Assembly: GCA_043826085.1 (NCBI GenBank) | Contig: JBDRQW010000026.1 | Span: forward strand, 1 to 16,074 | Source of the DNA: CAXBYZ01 sp043826085 | GTDB taxonomy: Bacteria > Patescibacteriota > Microgenomatia > UBA1400 > CG1-02-47-37 | Reading direction: 5' to 3' | Length of the DNA: 16,074 nt | In this document: piece after piece, positions 6,508 to 12,564 of the stretch | Numbering within the stretch: the stretch's first letter is position 1 | Layout: every line of letters begins with the position of its first letter | Made by a program: the position numbers and the translations under genes | The notes under the pieces: generated by a model | Database searches by the model: none | Told to the model about the DNA's origin: nothing | What the model saw: only the letters and a program-made list of their open reading frames with translations

Positions 6508-6957
6508 CTATGATATTTTATAAGCCACTTTACCATGAAACATCTTGATTGTTTTAAGACACCACTCCGCCAACCAACGAACACTATCAATTACTTTGCT
6601 ATGCAATCCCTTGTCCACTTCTTCTTTTGTTAGTGGTAAAATCACTTTAAATTTACTTGGTTGAGCATCATCCAATATCGCTTGTCCTGAGTTTATCGAA
6701 GGATCTGTAACTGATTGTTGTAATTGTGAATCTTCTTTCTCAATTTTCTCAAGCCAACCCTCTACTTCAGGTTCCAAATCCACCTTTCTGGTAAACTCTG
6801 TCATCGGCGTCACTTCTTGCTTGTCCTGAGTACCCTCGAAGGATTTACCCCGAGTATTCTCGAGAGATTTATCCAATCTCTCTTTTGACAAACCTGATAC
6901 GCTAATCAAATCAGTCTTCTTTTTCTTTTTTTTATTATCATCGGGCAGATTATTCAT
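6508..6957 (-). CDS. Small Lys-rich protein paired with the VirD4-like ATPase
   Basis: A 149-residue protein of unknown function. The N-terminal half is disordered, with a K-run (residues 9-14, from an A-rich DNA tract) and two patches encoded by palindromic repeat DNA: about 30-46 (ENTRGKSFEGTQDKQ) and about 84-92 (DPSINSGQA). The conserved-looking part is C-terminal: FKVILPLTKEEVDKGLHSKV followed by IDSVRWLAEWCLKTIKMFHG, one amphipathic helix region near the end. I recall similar small proteins just before VirD4-like genes in CPR genomes, but this was not checked. The spacing to the ATPase start (23 nt) suggests co-expression. TAATAT lies 7 nt upstream of its ATG and there is no Shine-Dalgarno. 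Confidence 0.65.
   Translation of the reverse strand: MNNLPDDNKKKKKKTDLISVSGLSKERLDKSLENTRGKSFEGTQDKQEVTPMTEFTRKVDLEPEVEGWLEKIEKEDSQLQQSVTDPSINSGQAILDDAQPSKFKVILPLTKEEVDKGLHSKVIDSVRWLAEWCLKTIKMFHGKVAYKIS
6681..6705. repeat. Short repeat, CTTGTCCTGAGT type, inside a gene
   Basis: CTTGTCCTGAG, then TTTAT, then CGAAGGATC on the plus strand. It is closely similar to the unit at 6820-6847, which shares CTTGTCCTGAGT and CGAAGGAT. TCCT and AGGA form the ends of a small hairpin. It adds the residues DPSINSGQA to the host protein without breaking the frame. Confidence 0.6.
6820..6871. repeat. Tandem pair of the same short repeat, inside a gene
   Basis: The first unit is CTTGTCCTGAGT, ACCC, TCGAAGGATTTA; the second, directly after it, is CCCCGAGTATT, then CTCGAGAGATTTA, a diverged copy ending in the same ATTTA. 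Both stay in frame and encode about 17 residues of the disordered N-terminal half of the small protein. The related single copy lies at 6681-6705. Confidence 0.55.
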
Positions 6958-7005
6958 ACTATCTATATTAACTCAACTACCAACTAAAAACTAGCAATCC
7001 ACAAT

Positions 7006-7032
7006 AGCCTACAAGGACAGTCCTTGTAGGCT
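7006..7032. repeat. 27-bp hairpin element, copy 1, at the cobO stop
   Basis: The arms are AGCCTACA and TGTAGGCT (8 bp, perfect) and the loop is AGGACAGTCCT (11 nt); one further base pair at each end and pairing inside the loop make a 13-bp stem. The cobO stop codon is its first part on the minus strand. It has the same size as copies 2 and 3 and a loop matching at 8 of 11 positions. No strong T-run follows, so a terminator role is uncertain. Confidence 0.7.
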
Positions 7033-7543
7033 AATAATCCAACCCCTTTACTGCTTTGACCCCTTTATCAAACGGATGTTTAATCTTCTTGCACTCCGTC
7101 ACCAAATCCGCCTGAGTGACAAGGCCTGACCCTGTCACTCCCCTGCCCGTCAAAACCACATGAGTTTTGCCTCTATTTTTTAGCACCCTCATTACTTCTT
7201 TTTCTTCAATTAATCCATCAGCTACCGCTTTTACCACCTCATCCATTACCAAAACATCTACTCTTTTAATTAATTCTTCCGCTTTTTTCAACGCTTCCTT
7301 TGCCGCCTGCTTATGCTCTTCAGGTGTAGCTTTATCCCCCGGCAGTTTATAAAATCCTTTTCCTATTACATACATCTCAACCCTACCTTCAAGGACTGAC
7401 CCTGAAGGTAAAACTTCTTCCTTATACCAACTCACCCAGCCAACTTTCATCTTGTTACAAACCGCCCGCACCGCTATTCCAAGCGCCGCACTCGTCTTCC
7501 CCTTCCCATCTCCCGTAAAAACATAAACTAATCCTTGTTTCAT
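7031..7543 (-). CDS. cobO: Cob(I)alamin/corrinoid adenosyltransferase, CobO/BtuR type
   Basis: A 170-residue cytoplasmic enzyme that transfers the adenosyl group of ATP to cob(I)alamin or cobyrinic acid derivatives, giving the coenzyme form. Landmarks are the P-loop FTGDGKGKTSAALG (9-22), Walker-B-like VLVMDE (97-102), HVVLTGR (128-134), ADLVTECKKIKHPFDKG (145-161) and the terminal GLDY. The family's usual length is about 170-200. Two 27-bp hairpin elements are read in frame and give the loops LPSGSVLEG (45-53) and GVTGSGLVT (135-143), where family members have other short loops. The start overlaps the stop of vapC pair 2 by 4 nt (ATGA), so it is probably translated from that transcript. A DUF4430 protein and an ECF S component at 12565-14081 suggest cobalamin salvage; no corrin biosynthesis gene is visible. 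Confidence 0.9.
   Translation of the reverse strand: MKQGLVYVFTGDGKGKTSAALGIAVRAVCNKMKVGWVSWYKEEVLPSGSVLEGRVEMYVIGKGFYKLPGDKATPEEHKQAAKEALKKAEELIKRVDVLVMDEVVKAVADGLIEEKEVMRVLKNRGKTHVVLTGRGVTGSGLVTQADLVTECKKIKHPFDKGVKAVKGLDY
7114..7140. repeat. 27-bp hairpin element, copy 2, inside cobO
   Basis: The arms are GAGTGACA and TGTCACTC, perfectly complementary over 8 bp, around the loop AGGCCTGACCC. The loop differs by one base from copy 3 (AGGACTGACCC), whereas six of the eight arm positions are free to differ. It is read in frame as part of GVTGSGLVT in CobO. Confidence 0.75.
7384..7410. repeat. 27-bp hairpin element, copy 3, inside cobO
   Basis: The arms are TACCTTCA and TGAAGGTA, perfectly complementary over 8 bp, around the loop AGGACTGACCC. 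It has the same 8-11-8 layout and the same CA/TG arm ends as copies 1 and 2. It is read in the same frame as copy 2 and encodes the surface-type loop LPSGSVLEG. Confidence 0.75.
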
Positions 7544-7935
7544 TCCGCTAACCTCTGCAATTTCTTAAAATCTTTATCAAAAGACAGTACTTCAGCCCCC
7601 TCATTTTTAGCCCTCACAAAAAGCAAAATATCCACAAAATCTATCTTAGTTTTTCTAAATAAATCCATTACTTCCAATATTTCCCCTTTATCATCCATAT
7701 TTATATATGAACTTTTAATCAAACCCAGCAACTGCTTTATTACTTTATTTCTAGATAATCCATAATACTTCCTCAACACAAACTCCACTTCCATAATCAC
7801 CTCAGAGCACAACCTAACCTCCACTTTCCCCTCTTTTGCTTTTAATAAACACTCTTTTACTTTTTTAAACTGTGAAGCAATATCACTCAAAAAATATCTC
7901 AAAACCGCATTGGCATCTAAATAATAAATCTTCAT
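7540..7935 (-). CDS. vapC: VapC-like PIN-domain toxin (pair 2)
   Basis: A 131-residue PIN-domain protein. The acidic set is D7 (IYYLDANAVLRYF), E49 (SEVIMEVEFVL), D102 (KIDFVDILLF) and D120/D122 (VLSFDKDFKKL), all in the expected places for a metal-dependent RNase. It shares its layout with pair 1 but is clearly diverged, so the two pairs are not a recent duplication. Its start overlaps its antitoxin by 4 nt and its stop overlaps the cobO start by 4 nt, giving a three-gene coupled unit. Confidence 0.87.
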   Translation of the reverse strand: MKIYYLDANAVLRYFLSDIASQFKKVKECLLKAKEGKVEVRLCSEVIMEVEFVLRKYYGLSRNKVIKQLLGLIKSSYINMDDKGEILEVMDLFRKTKIDFVDILLFVRAKNEGAEVLSFDKDFKKLQRLAE

Positions 7936-8201
7936 CTCAAAGACTTTTTATATCTCTCAATTATTGCCTCTTCAACCGCTTTCTTTTCCAATGCCATAAT
8001 CTGCTTAGCCGTCTTTCCTTTAATCGCATATTTACTTAAAGACCCTCCTAGCTCCAATACATCCTGCACCGGATCCACTTTCAAACCATCTTTATCCAAA
8101 CTAATCCAAGCCTTATTGTATTTATCCAAACCCAAAGATCTTCTCATTTCAATAGGAATACTGATTTGACCTTGGCTGGTGATCGATACTAATTGTTGCA
8201 T
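7932..8201 (-). CDS. vapB: AbrB/MazE-type antitoxin (pair 2)
   Basis: An 89-residue protein. The N-terminal swapped-hairpin domain reads VSITSQGQISIPIEMRRSLG (5-24) with a second strand AWISLDKDGLKVDPV (31-45), the classic S-x-x-G-Q-I-x-I-P form of AbrB-type proteins. A charged helical tail follows (AIKGKTAKQIMALEKKAVEE, 59-78), likely the toxin-binding part. The upstream region has three TACATTA repeats at an exact 19-bp period, a probable self-regulation site. TAGAAT lies 9 nt upstream of the ATG, and no Shine-Dalgarno is seen. Confidence 0.87.
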   Translation of the reverse strand: MQQLVSITSQGQISIPIEMRRSLGLDKYNKAWISLDKDGLKVDPVQDVLELGGSLSKYAIKGKTAKQIMALEKKAVEEAIIERYKKSLR

Positions 8202-8203
8202 AT

Positions 8204-8248
8204 TACATTAATTCTACCATTTTACATTACTTTGTCAAGCATACATTA
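8204..8248. promoter_or_regulatory. Three TACATTA repeats, likely operator of pair 2
   Basis: TACATTA occurs at 8204-8210, 8223-8229 and 8242-8248, each 19 bp from the next, between the antitoxin start and the end of maf. The first and third extend to TACATTAATTCT. The -10-like TAGAAT (minus strand) lies inside the first extended copy, so binding would block transcription. The third copy includes the maf stop codon. Confidence 0.5.
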
Positions 8249-8875
8249 ATTCTCATAACCCGTCTCCTTTTTGCAAATCTTTCGCCAATCTTTTTTAAGT
8301 TTTACTCCAAACTCTTTTAATAAATTTTCTAGATAATGTAGTGGCAACCCCAATACATTAGTATAAGACCCCTCAATCTTCTCCACTAAACTACCATATC
8401 CCTTTAACTCATACCGAATACTGTACCCTCCCCCCTTATCCATTAACTCAAACTTTTTAACATACCTATCAATAATCTCTTGATCATAATTTTTCATTTT
8501 GACTTTAGTTTCACACACGCTTAATCTACCCTCACCAACTTTCGAATCAACCACCGCCACTCCACACCAAACCGAATGACTCTTGCCACCTAAATACTTA
8601 AGCATTTTTTTGGCTTCTTTCTTATCTTTTGGCTTCCCTAGCTGTTTTCCCTCAAGCTCCACTGTCAAATCCGACCCAATCACCAATCCCTCAAGGTTTT
8701 CTCTGTCTAAAGCTCCATGAGCCTTTTGCATTGCTAACTCCGCCACCAAATCCTCCCCTCTTTTTGCTTCCACCCGACTTTCATCCACCCTATGTCCAAT
8801 CACCTCAAAGGACAACCCCATCCACTTTAATAACTCAATCCTTCTTGGTGACCCCGAAGCTAAAAATATTTTCAT
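8246..8875 (-). CDS. maf: Maf-type nucleoside triphosphate pyrophosphatase
   Basis: A 209-residue Maf/Ham1-superfamily protein that hydrolyses non-canonical or pyrimidine NTPs to NMPs, and is linked in some bacteria to septum control. Landmarks are the substrate loop FLASGSPRRIELLKWMG (4-20), VIGHRVDESR (25-34), VIGSDLTVELEGKQLGKPKD (65-84, with the usual GADT box as GSDL), SHSVWCGVAVVD (98-109), KGGGYSIRYELKGYGSLVEK and IEGSYTNVLGLPL (about 147-179). GSDL lacks the usual Thr after Asp. Length is normal with a short basic C-terminal extension. The start overlaps the stop of the PIN gene of pair 3 by 4 nt, so it is probably translated from that toxin-antitoxin transcript. Confidence 0.9.
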   Translation of the reverse strand: MKIFLASGSPRRIELLKWMGLSFEVIGHRVDESRVEAKRGEDLVAELAMQKAHGALDRENLEGLVIGSDLTVELEGKQLGKPKDKKEAKKMLKYLGGKSHSVWCGVAVVDSKVGEGRLSVCETKVKMKNYDQEIIDRYVKKFELMDKGGGYSIRYELKGYGSLVEKIEGSYTNVLGLPLHYLENLLKEFGVKLKKDWRKICKKETGYEN

Positions 8876-9282
8876 TTTTCTACCCTAAATCCCGCTCTTT
8901 TAAAATGCTCATCAAAACTAGCTACCCTTTTAACCCCTAATCGCTTTATCAAAGCAAACGAAACACAATCTGTGTAGGATAACTTACTCCAATCTTTTTC
9001 AAACCATTTCCATGCTCCCGCCTCATCTGTTACAGTCACTCGAACAATCTTTATTATCTGACTATTTTCCGCCAATAGATCACGAAATGTAATTGCTTTT
9101 TTCAAACCACACCTTAACCTTATTAAAGTCAAAACTTCATCCACAATAAAGTTGCTGGTGATCAAAGTTTCCTTGCTCTCCCTAAACTCTCCCCACAAAT
9201 TTTTTGCCTGTTGATGAAAATCGTCTTCAATATCAACCAAAGCTTTAAAAAAACATGTATCAACAAATATATTCTTATCCAT
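8872..9282 (-). CDS. vapC: PIN-domain toxin-like protein (pair 3)
   Basis: A 136-residue PIN-domain protein with D8 (NIFVDTCFFKAL), E49 (SNFIVDEVLTLIRL), D105 (LSYTDCVSFALI) and D124 (VASFDEHFKRAGF). The final acidic residue of the quartet is His-flanked (DEHF) rather than DxD as in pairs 1 and 2, a form common in another VapC subgroup. Its start overlaps the upstream RHH gene by 8 nt (9275-9282) and its stop overlaps the maf start by 4 nt. The toxin role is inferred from family and pairing. Confidence 0.85.
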   Translation of the reverse strand: MDKNIFVDTCFFKALVDIEDDFHQQAKNLWGEFRESKETLITSNFIVDEVLTLIRLRCGLKKAITFRDLLAENSQIIKIVRVTVTDEAGAWKWFEKDWSKLSYTDCVSFALIKRLGVKRVASFDEHFKRAGFRVEK

Positions 9283-9526
9283 AAATAATTTCGTCGTCCT
9301 TACTCATCCCCATCGGCTTATTTTTTATCTTTGCCAAATCAGGCAAATCCCAAATTGAAGCCGACTTTTTTGAAGGCTTTACCCCCAACACCTCCAATGT
9401 ACTTACTTTTCTAATCAAGTAATTAATATACTTATTAGCACTCATTCCCATTTCTCCGGCTATTGCCTTAATCTGCAACCAATCCGGCTGCTCCATTCTT
9501 AAATTAGTTACCACCATTTGAGTCAT
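9275..9526 (-). CDS. Ribbon-helix-helix type antitoxin (pair 3)
   Basis: An 83-residue protein. The N-terminus MVVTNLRMEQPDWLQIKAIA (4-23) followed by GEMGMSANKYINYLIRKV (24-41) has the strand-helix-helix layout of CopG/MetJ-type DNA-binding proteins. The C-terminal tail (about 50-83) has KSASIWDLPDLAKIKNKPMG, a likely toxin-binding stretch. It overlaps the PIN gene by 8 nt. The start could be Met1 or Met4: TATTAT lies directly before Met1, so a leaderless message would favour Met4. An inverted repeat at 9538-9560 could be its operator. Confidence 0.8.
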   Translation of the reverse strand: MTQMVVTNLRMEQPDWLQIKAIAGEMGMSANKYINYLIRKVSTLEVLGVKPSKKSASIWDLPDLAKIKNKPMGMSKDDEIIYG

Positions 9527-9537
9527 ATAATACCAAA

Positions 9538-9560
9538 CATACCATGTTACTATTAGTATG
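9538..9560. promoter_or_regulatory. Inverted repeat, candidate operator of pair 3
   Basis: CATAC (9538-9542) and GTATG (9556-9560) are separated by 13 bp, just upstream of the RHH antitoxin and overlapping the last codons of nrdG. RHH proteins often bind such short inverted or direct repeats. The arms are only 5 bp, so the call is weak. Confidence 0.3.
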
Positions 9561-10263
9561 TCAATAGGATAATTTTGGGTAGTATTTTACGTACATCAGT
9601 TAAAATAGCTTCCATTTCTTTAAAATTATAAGGTTTTACTTTTAAATATGCCAAATCTAAACAATTCATCGGCCGAAATTGCTGAAGTACCCACCTAAAA
9701 TCAGTCTTTATTTTCTTTAACTGCTTTGCCAAAACAACCAAATTCTTTCTATCATGAATTCCCGGCACTACTGTAGTTCGAAATTCATACTCTAACCCTG
9801 ATTCTAAAATCAGTTTAATCGATTCTATCGGAGCCGGCAGCTTAACCCCAATTGCCTTTGAATAATCTTCAAAAACAGTTTTAATATCCATAGCCACAAA
9901 ATCAACCAATTTTTCTTCAATCAATTTTTTAAGCATTTTAAAATTACTGCCATTAGTATCCAGCTTAACCTCAAACCCCAAGTCTTTTATCTTTTTACAA
10001 AAATCGCCTAAATCCGGCCAAATAGTCGGCGCTCCCCCGGTAATGCAAACTCCATCAAGAATTTTTTTTCGCTTTTCTAAAAACTTAAAAAAATCCTCTT
10101 CCGAAATTGCTTTGAGTTTAGCTTCTTTAAAATTTTTAAGGCTTACCAAATCTTTATTGTGACAAAACGGACAACGATAATTACAACCCACAGTAAAAAC
10201 CGTACAAGCCACTCTGCCGGGAAAATCAATTAAAGTTGTTTTTTGCAATCCACCTAAAAGCAT
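9553..10263 (-). CDS. nrdG: Anaerobic RNR-activating protein, radical SAM
   Basis: A 236-residue radical SAM enzyme that installs the glycyl radical on NrdD using S-adenosylmethionine and a [4Fe-4S] cluster. The cluster motif is C27-NYR-C31-PF-C34, preceded by LIDFPGRVACTVFTVG. The SAM-binding region follows: VCITGGAPTIWPDL (72-85), KLDTNGSN (about 100-107), VDFVAMDIKTVFEDY, and FRTTVVPGIHD. The GGEP box common to this family reads GGAP (Ala78), an unusual substitution. The gene starts 2 nt after the nrdD stop, so the two are co-translated in effect. The enzyme implies strict anaerobic dNTP synthesis. Family assignment is firm; full activity with GGAP is not proven. Confidence 0.93.
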   Translation of the reverse strand: MLLGGLQKTTLIDFPGRVACTVFTVGCNYRCPFCHNKDLVSLKNFKEAKLKAISEEDFFKFLEKRKKILDGVCITGGAPTIWPDLGDFCKKIKDLGFEVKLDTNGSNFKMLKKLIEEKLVDFVAMDIKTVFEDYSKAIGVKLPAPIESIKLILESGLEYEFRTTVVPGIHDRKNLVVLAKQLKKIKTDFRWVLQQFRPMNCLDLAYLKVKPYNFKEMEAILTDVRKILPKIILLTY

Positions 10264-10265
10264 AA

Positions 10266-12395
10266 TTAATCTGCTTTGTAGGTTTTTCGCTTACCAAACT
10301 CAGCTTCTTTCCCCGGATTCCACTGACTTACCGGTCGTAAATAACCAACCACGCGAGAATAAACCTCACAAAAATTCTTCTTACCACCACACTTAGGACA
10401 ATACTTATGTTCACCTTTTAAATAACCGTGAACAGGACAAATACTAAAAGTCGGCGTTAAAGTAAAATAAGGCAAACTATAATTACTGGCAATCTTCTTT
10501 ATCAATTTCTTAACCGTTACCGTGTCATTTAAACTTTCACCTAAAAATCCATGGAAAACCGTTCCCCCATTATACTTGCACTGTAACCCATCTTGATGAT
10601 CCAAAGCCTCAAAAATATCATCGGTGCTATCTACCGGCAAATGAGTCGAATTAGTATAAAAAGGTTCAACTCCATTTTTATCCAAGTCATTCTCATTGGC
10701 AACCAAAATATCCGGATTTTTCTTTTTATCAATCCTGGCGAACCGATAAGAAGTTCCCTCGGCCGGAGTAGCCTCCAAATTAAACATCTGGCCGGTTGAC
10801 TTTTGATACTGCAAAATTCTTTTTCTCATAAAACTCATCACTTCCAAAGCAAAAGCTTTACCTTCATCGTCTTTAATGCTCTTGCTTAAAAAATTTTCCA
10901 AAGCTTCATTCATTCCCAAAATTCCAATCGTACTAAAATGATTAGACCAATATTGATCCATCCTTTTCTTTACATCAGCTAAATAATAAGAACAATAAGG
11001 GTAAAGTCCTTTTTCAGTAAAACCTTCAATTGCTTTTCTCTTAATCAATAAAGAGTCTCTGCAAATTCTCATTGTCTTACCCAACTTTTGGAAAAATTCT
11101 TTTTTAGTTTTAGCCAAATAGCCAATTCGTGGCAGATTAATCGTCACCACTCCCGTTGAACCTGTTAAAGGATTGGCCGCAAACAACCCGCCCCTTTTTC
11201 GAAGTACTCTGTTGTCCAATTTAAGCCTGCAACACATACTCCGACTATCTTCCGGTTTCATATCCGAATTAACATAATTGGCCCAGTAAGGAATACCGTA
11301 TTTCCTGGTCATCTCGAAAATCGGTTCTAAAACCGGATTATCCCAATCAAAATCCTTAGTCACTGAATAAGTTGGAATCGGAAAAGTAAACACTCTCCCT
11401 TGGGCATCTCCCTCAAGCATCACCTCACCAAAAGCCCGATTAAGCATGTCCATCTCTTTTTGAAAATCTTTATATTGAGCTTTAATCGGCTTGCCACCAA
11501 TAATCACCATTTCCTCACCAACCATCTTTGAAGGCGTTAAATCCAAAGTAACATTTGTAAAAGGAGTCTGGAAGCCCACCCTCGTCGGCACATTCATGTT
11601 ATAAACAAACTCTTGCATTGCCTGCTTAACTTCTTTGTAAGATAATTTATCAAATCTAATAAATGGAGCTAAATAGGTATCAAAACTGGCTACGGCTACC
11701 GCTCCGGCCACCTCACCTTGAAGCGTATAAAAAAAGTTGACTAACTGGCCTAAAGCGGTAGAAAAATGCTTTGGCGGAGCCGAATTAATTTTTCCGGACA
11801 CTCCTCCAAAACCCTTAACTAATATGTCTTTTAAATCCCAACCACAACAATAAGCAGACACTAAAGCCAAATCATGAATATGAATATCACCATAAAGATG
11901 GGCCTTACGCACTTTCCGAGGATAAATCTTATTAAGCCAAAAATTAGAAGAAATAATCGAAGCCACATGATTATTCAAGCCTTGAAGTGAATAAGTCATG
12001 TTGGCGTTTTCTTTAACCAGCCAACTGGCTTTATCCAGATATTTTTGAATCAACTCATCAGAGTCAACCAAAGAAGTAATATCCCGAAGCCTTGTGTGTA
12101 AATCTCGATAAAGAGTATGCGCCCGAAGGGTTTTTTCATGCCCCTTTTCCAAAAGAATTTTTTCAACTAAATCTTGAACTTGTTCAACTTCGGGAGTAAT
12201 TGTCTTATTAAATCTCTCCTCCAAATCTTTAACTACCAATCCGGCTAAAAATTTAGCTCTGTTTTTATTTTTCCCACCGGCAGCTTTAGCGGCCAGTAAA
12301 ATAGCTCTTTCAATTTTACTTATTTCAAAAGAAACAATTCTACCATCGCGCTTTTTTATTTTTTTAATTTCTGTCTTTGTTTTAGGTCTTGGCAT
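10266..12395 (-). CDS. nrdD: Anaerobic ribonucleoside-triphosphate reductase, class III
   Basis: A 709-residue glycyl-radical enzyme that reduces NTPs to dNTPs without oxygen. An N-terminal ATP-cone (from KKRDGRIVSFEISKIERAIL to about residue 90) is the allosteric site. The barrel contains HLYGDIHIHDLALVSAYCCG, GFQTPFTNVTLDLTPSK, SMCCRLKLDNRV and LTGSTGVVTINLPRIGYLA. The C-terminus has a four-Cys zinc site (C653, C666, C669, C676) and the glycyl radical loop RVVGYLRPVSQWN (Gly684), then GKEAEFGKR. All key parts are present. The frame can be extended 5 codons to a GTG at 12410 that lies inside a palindrome; the ATG at 12395 is preferred because the ATP-cone starts soon after and neither start has a Shine-Dalgarno. 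nrdG follows after 2 nt. Confidence 0.95.
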   Translation of the reverse strand: MPRPKTKTEIKKIKKRDGRIVSFEISKIERAILLAAKAAGGKNKNRAKFLAGLVVKDLEERFNKTITPEVEQVQDLVEKILLEKGHEKTLRAHTLYRDLHTRLRDITSLVDSDELIQKYLDKASWLVKENANMTYSLQGLNNHVASIISSNFWLNKIYPRKVRKAHLYGDIHIHDLALVSAYCCGWDLKDILVKGFGGVSGKINSAPPKHFSTALGQLVNFFYTLQGEVAGAVAVASFDTYLAPFIRFDKLSYKEVKQAMQEFVYNMNVPTRVGFQTPFTNVTLDLTPSKMVGEEMVIIGGKPIKAQYKDFQKEMDMLNRAFGEVMLEGDAQGRVFTFPIPTYSVTKDFDWDNPVLEPIFEMTRKYGIPYWANYVNSDMKPEDSRSMCCRLKLDNRVLRKRGGLFAANPLTGSTGVVTINLPRIGYLAKTKKEFFQKLGKTMRICRDSLLIKRKAIEGFTEKGLYPYCSYYLADVKKRMDQYWSNHFSTIGILGMNEALENFLSKSIKDDEGKAFALEVMSFMRKRILQYQKSTGQMFNLEATPAEGTSYRFARIDKKKNPDILVANENDLDKNGVEPFYTNSTHLPVDSTDDIFEALDHQDGLQCKYNGGTVFHGFLGESLNDTVTVKKLIKKIASNYSLPYFTLTPTFSICPVHGYLKGEHKYCPKCGGKKNFCEVYSRVVGYLRPVSQWNPGKEAEFGKRKTYKAD

Positions 12396-12404
12396 AATTA
12401 AAGC

Positions 12405-12424
12405 GGACACTACAGGCAGTGTCC
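12405..12424. repeat. Palindrome just upstream of nrdD
   Basis: GGACACT (12405-12411) and AGTGTCC (12418-12424) form a 7-bp stem around ACAGGC. It lies 10 bp upstream of the nrdD ATG and would sit in the 5' leader or promoter. It is not an evident NrdR box. It may be a regulatory hairpin or one of the window's dispersed palindromes. A further inverted repeat ACTAG/CTAGT lies at 12441-12452. Confidence 0.5.
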
Positions 12425-12530
12425 ATCAAAAACTTTATCCACTAGTCCTAGTATCGTCAACTACCAATCTTTAGTACAAACAATATCAATTTAAATCTAC
12501 CTCAAGAAAAGAAAAGTGTTAAATCAACTT

Positions 12531-12557
12531 AAAAAAATTCCAACTTTTCGTTGGTTA
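12531..12557 (-). terminator. Intrinsic terminator of the ECF/DUF4430 operon
   Basis: On the minus strand, CCAAC and GTTGG pair around a 5-nt A-rich loop and are followed by AA and a run of seven T. It lies about 10 nt after the stop of the membrane protein gene at 12565. Form and position fit a Rho-independent terminator. The remaining 100 bp towards nrdD must hold the nrdD promoter; TTGACG is visible at 12453-12458 on this strand, without a good -10. Confidence 0.65.
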
Positions 12558-12564
12558 ATTTTAC

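Noticed and set aside
6937..6957. Programmed slippage at the A8 tract in the small Lys-rich protein gene
   Set aside because: The frame is open and gives a sensible protein without slippage, and no useful alternative frame follows.
7005..7033. Intrinsic terminator at the end of cobO
   Set aside because: The stem is strong but no T-run follows on either strand, and the sequence belongs to the 27-bp hairpin family, so it is listed as a repeat.
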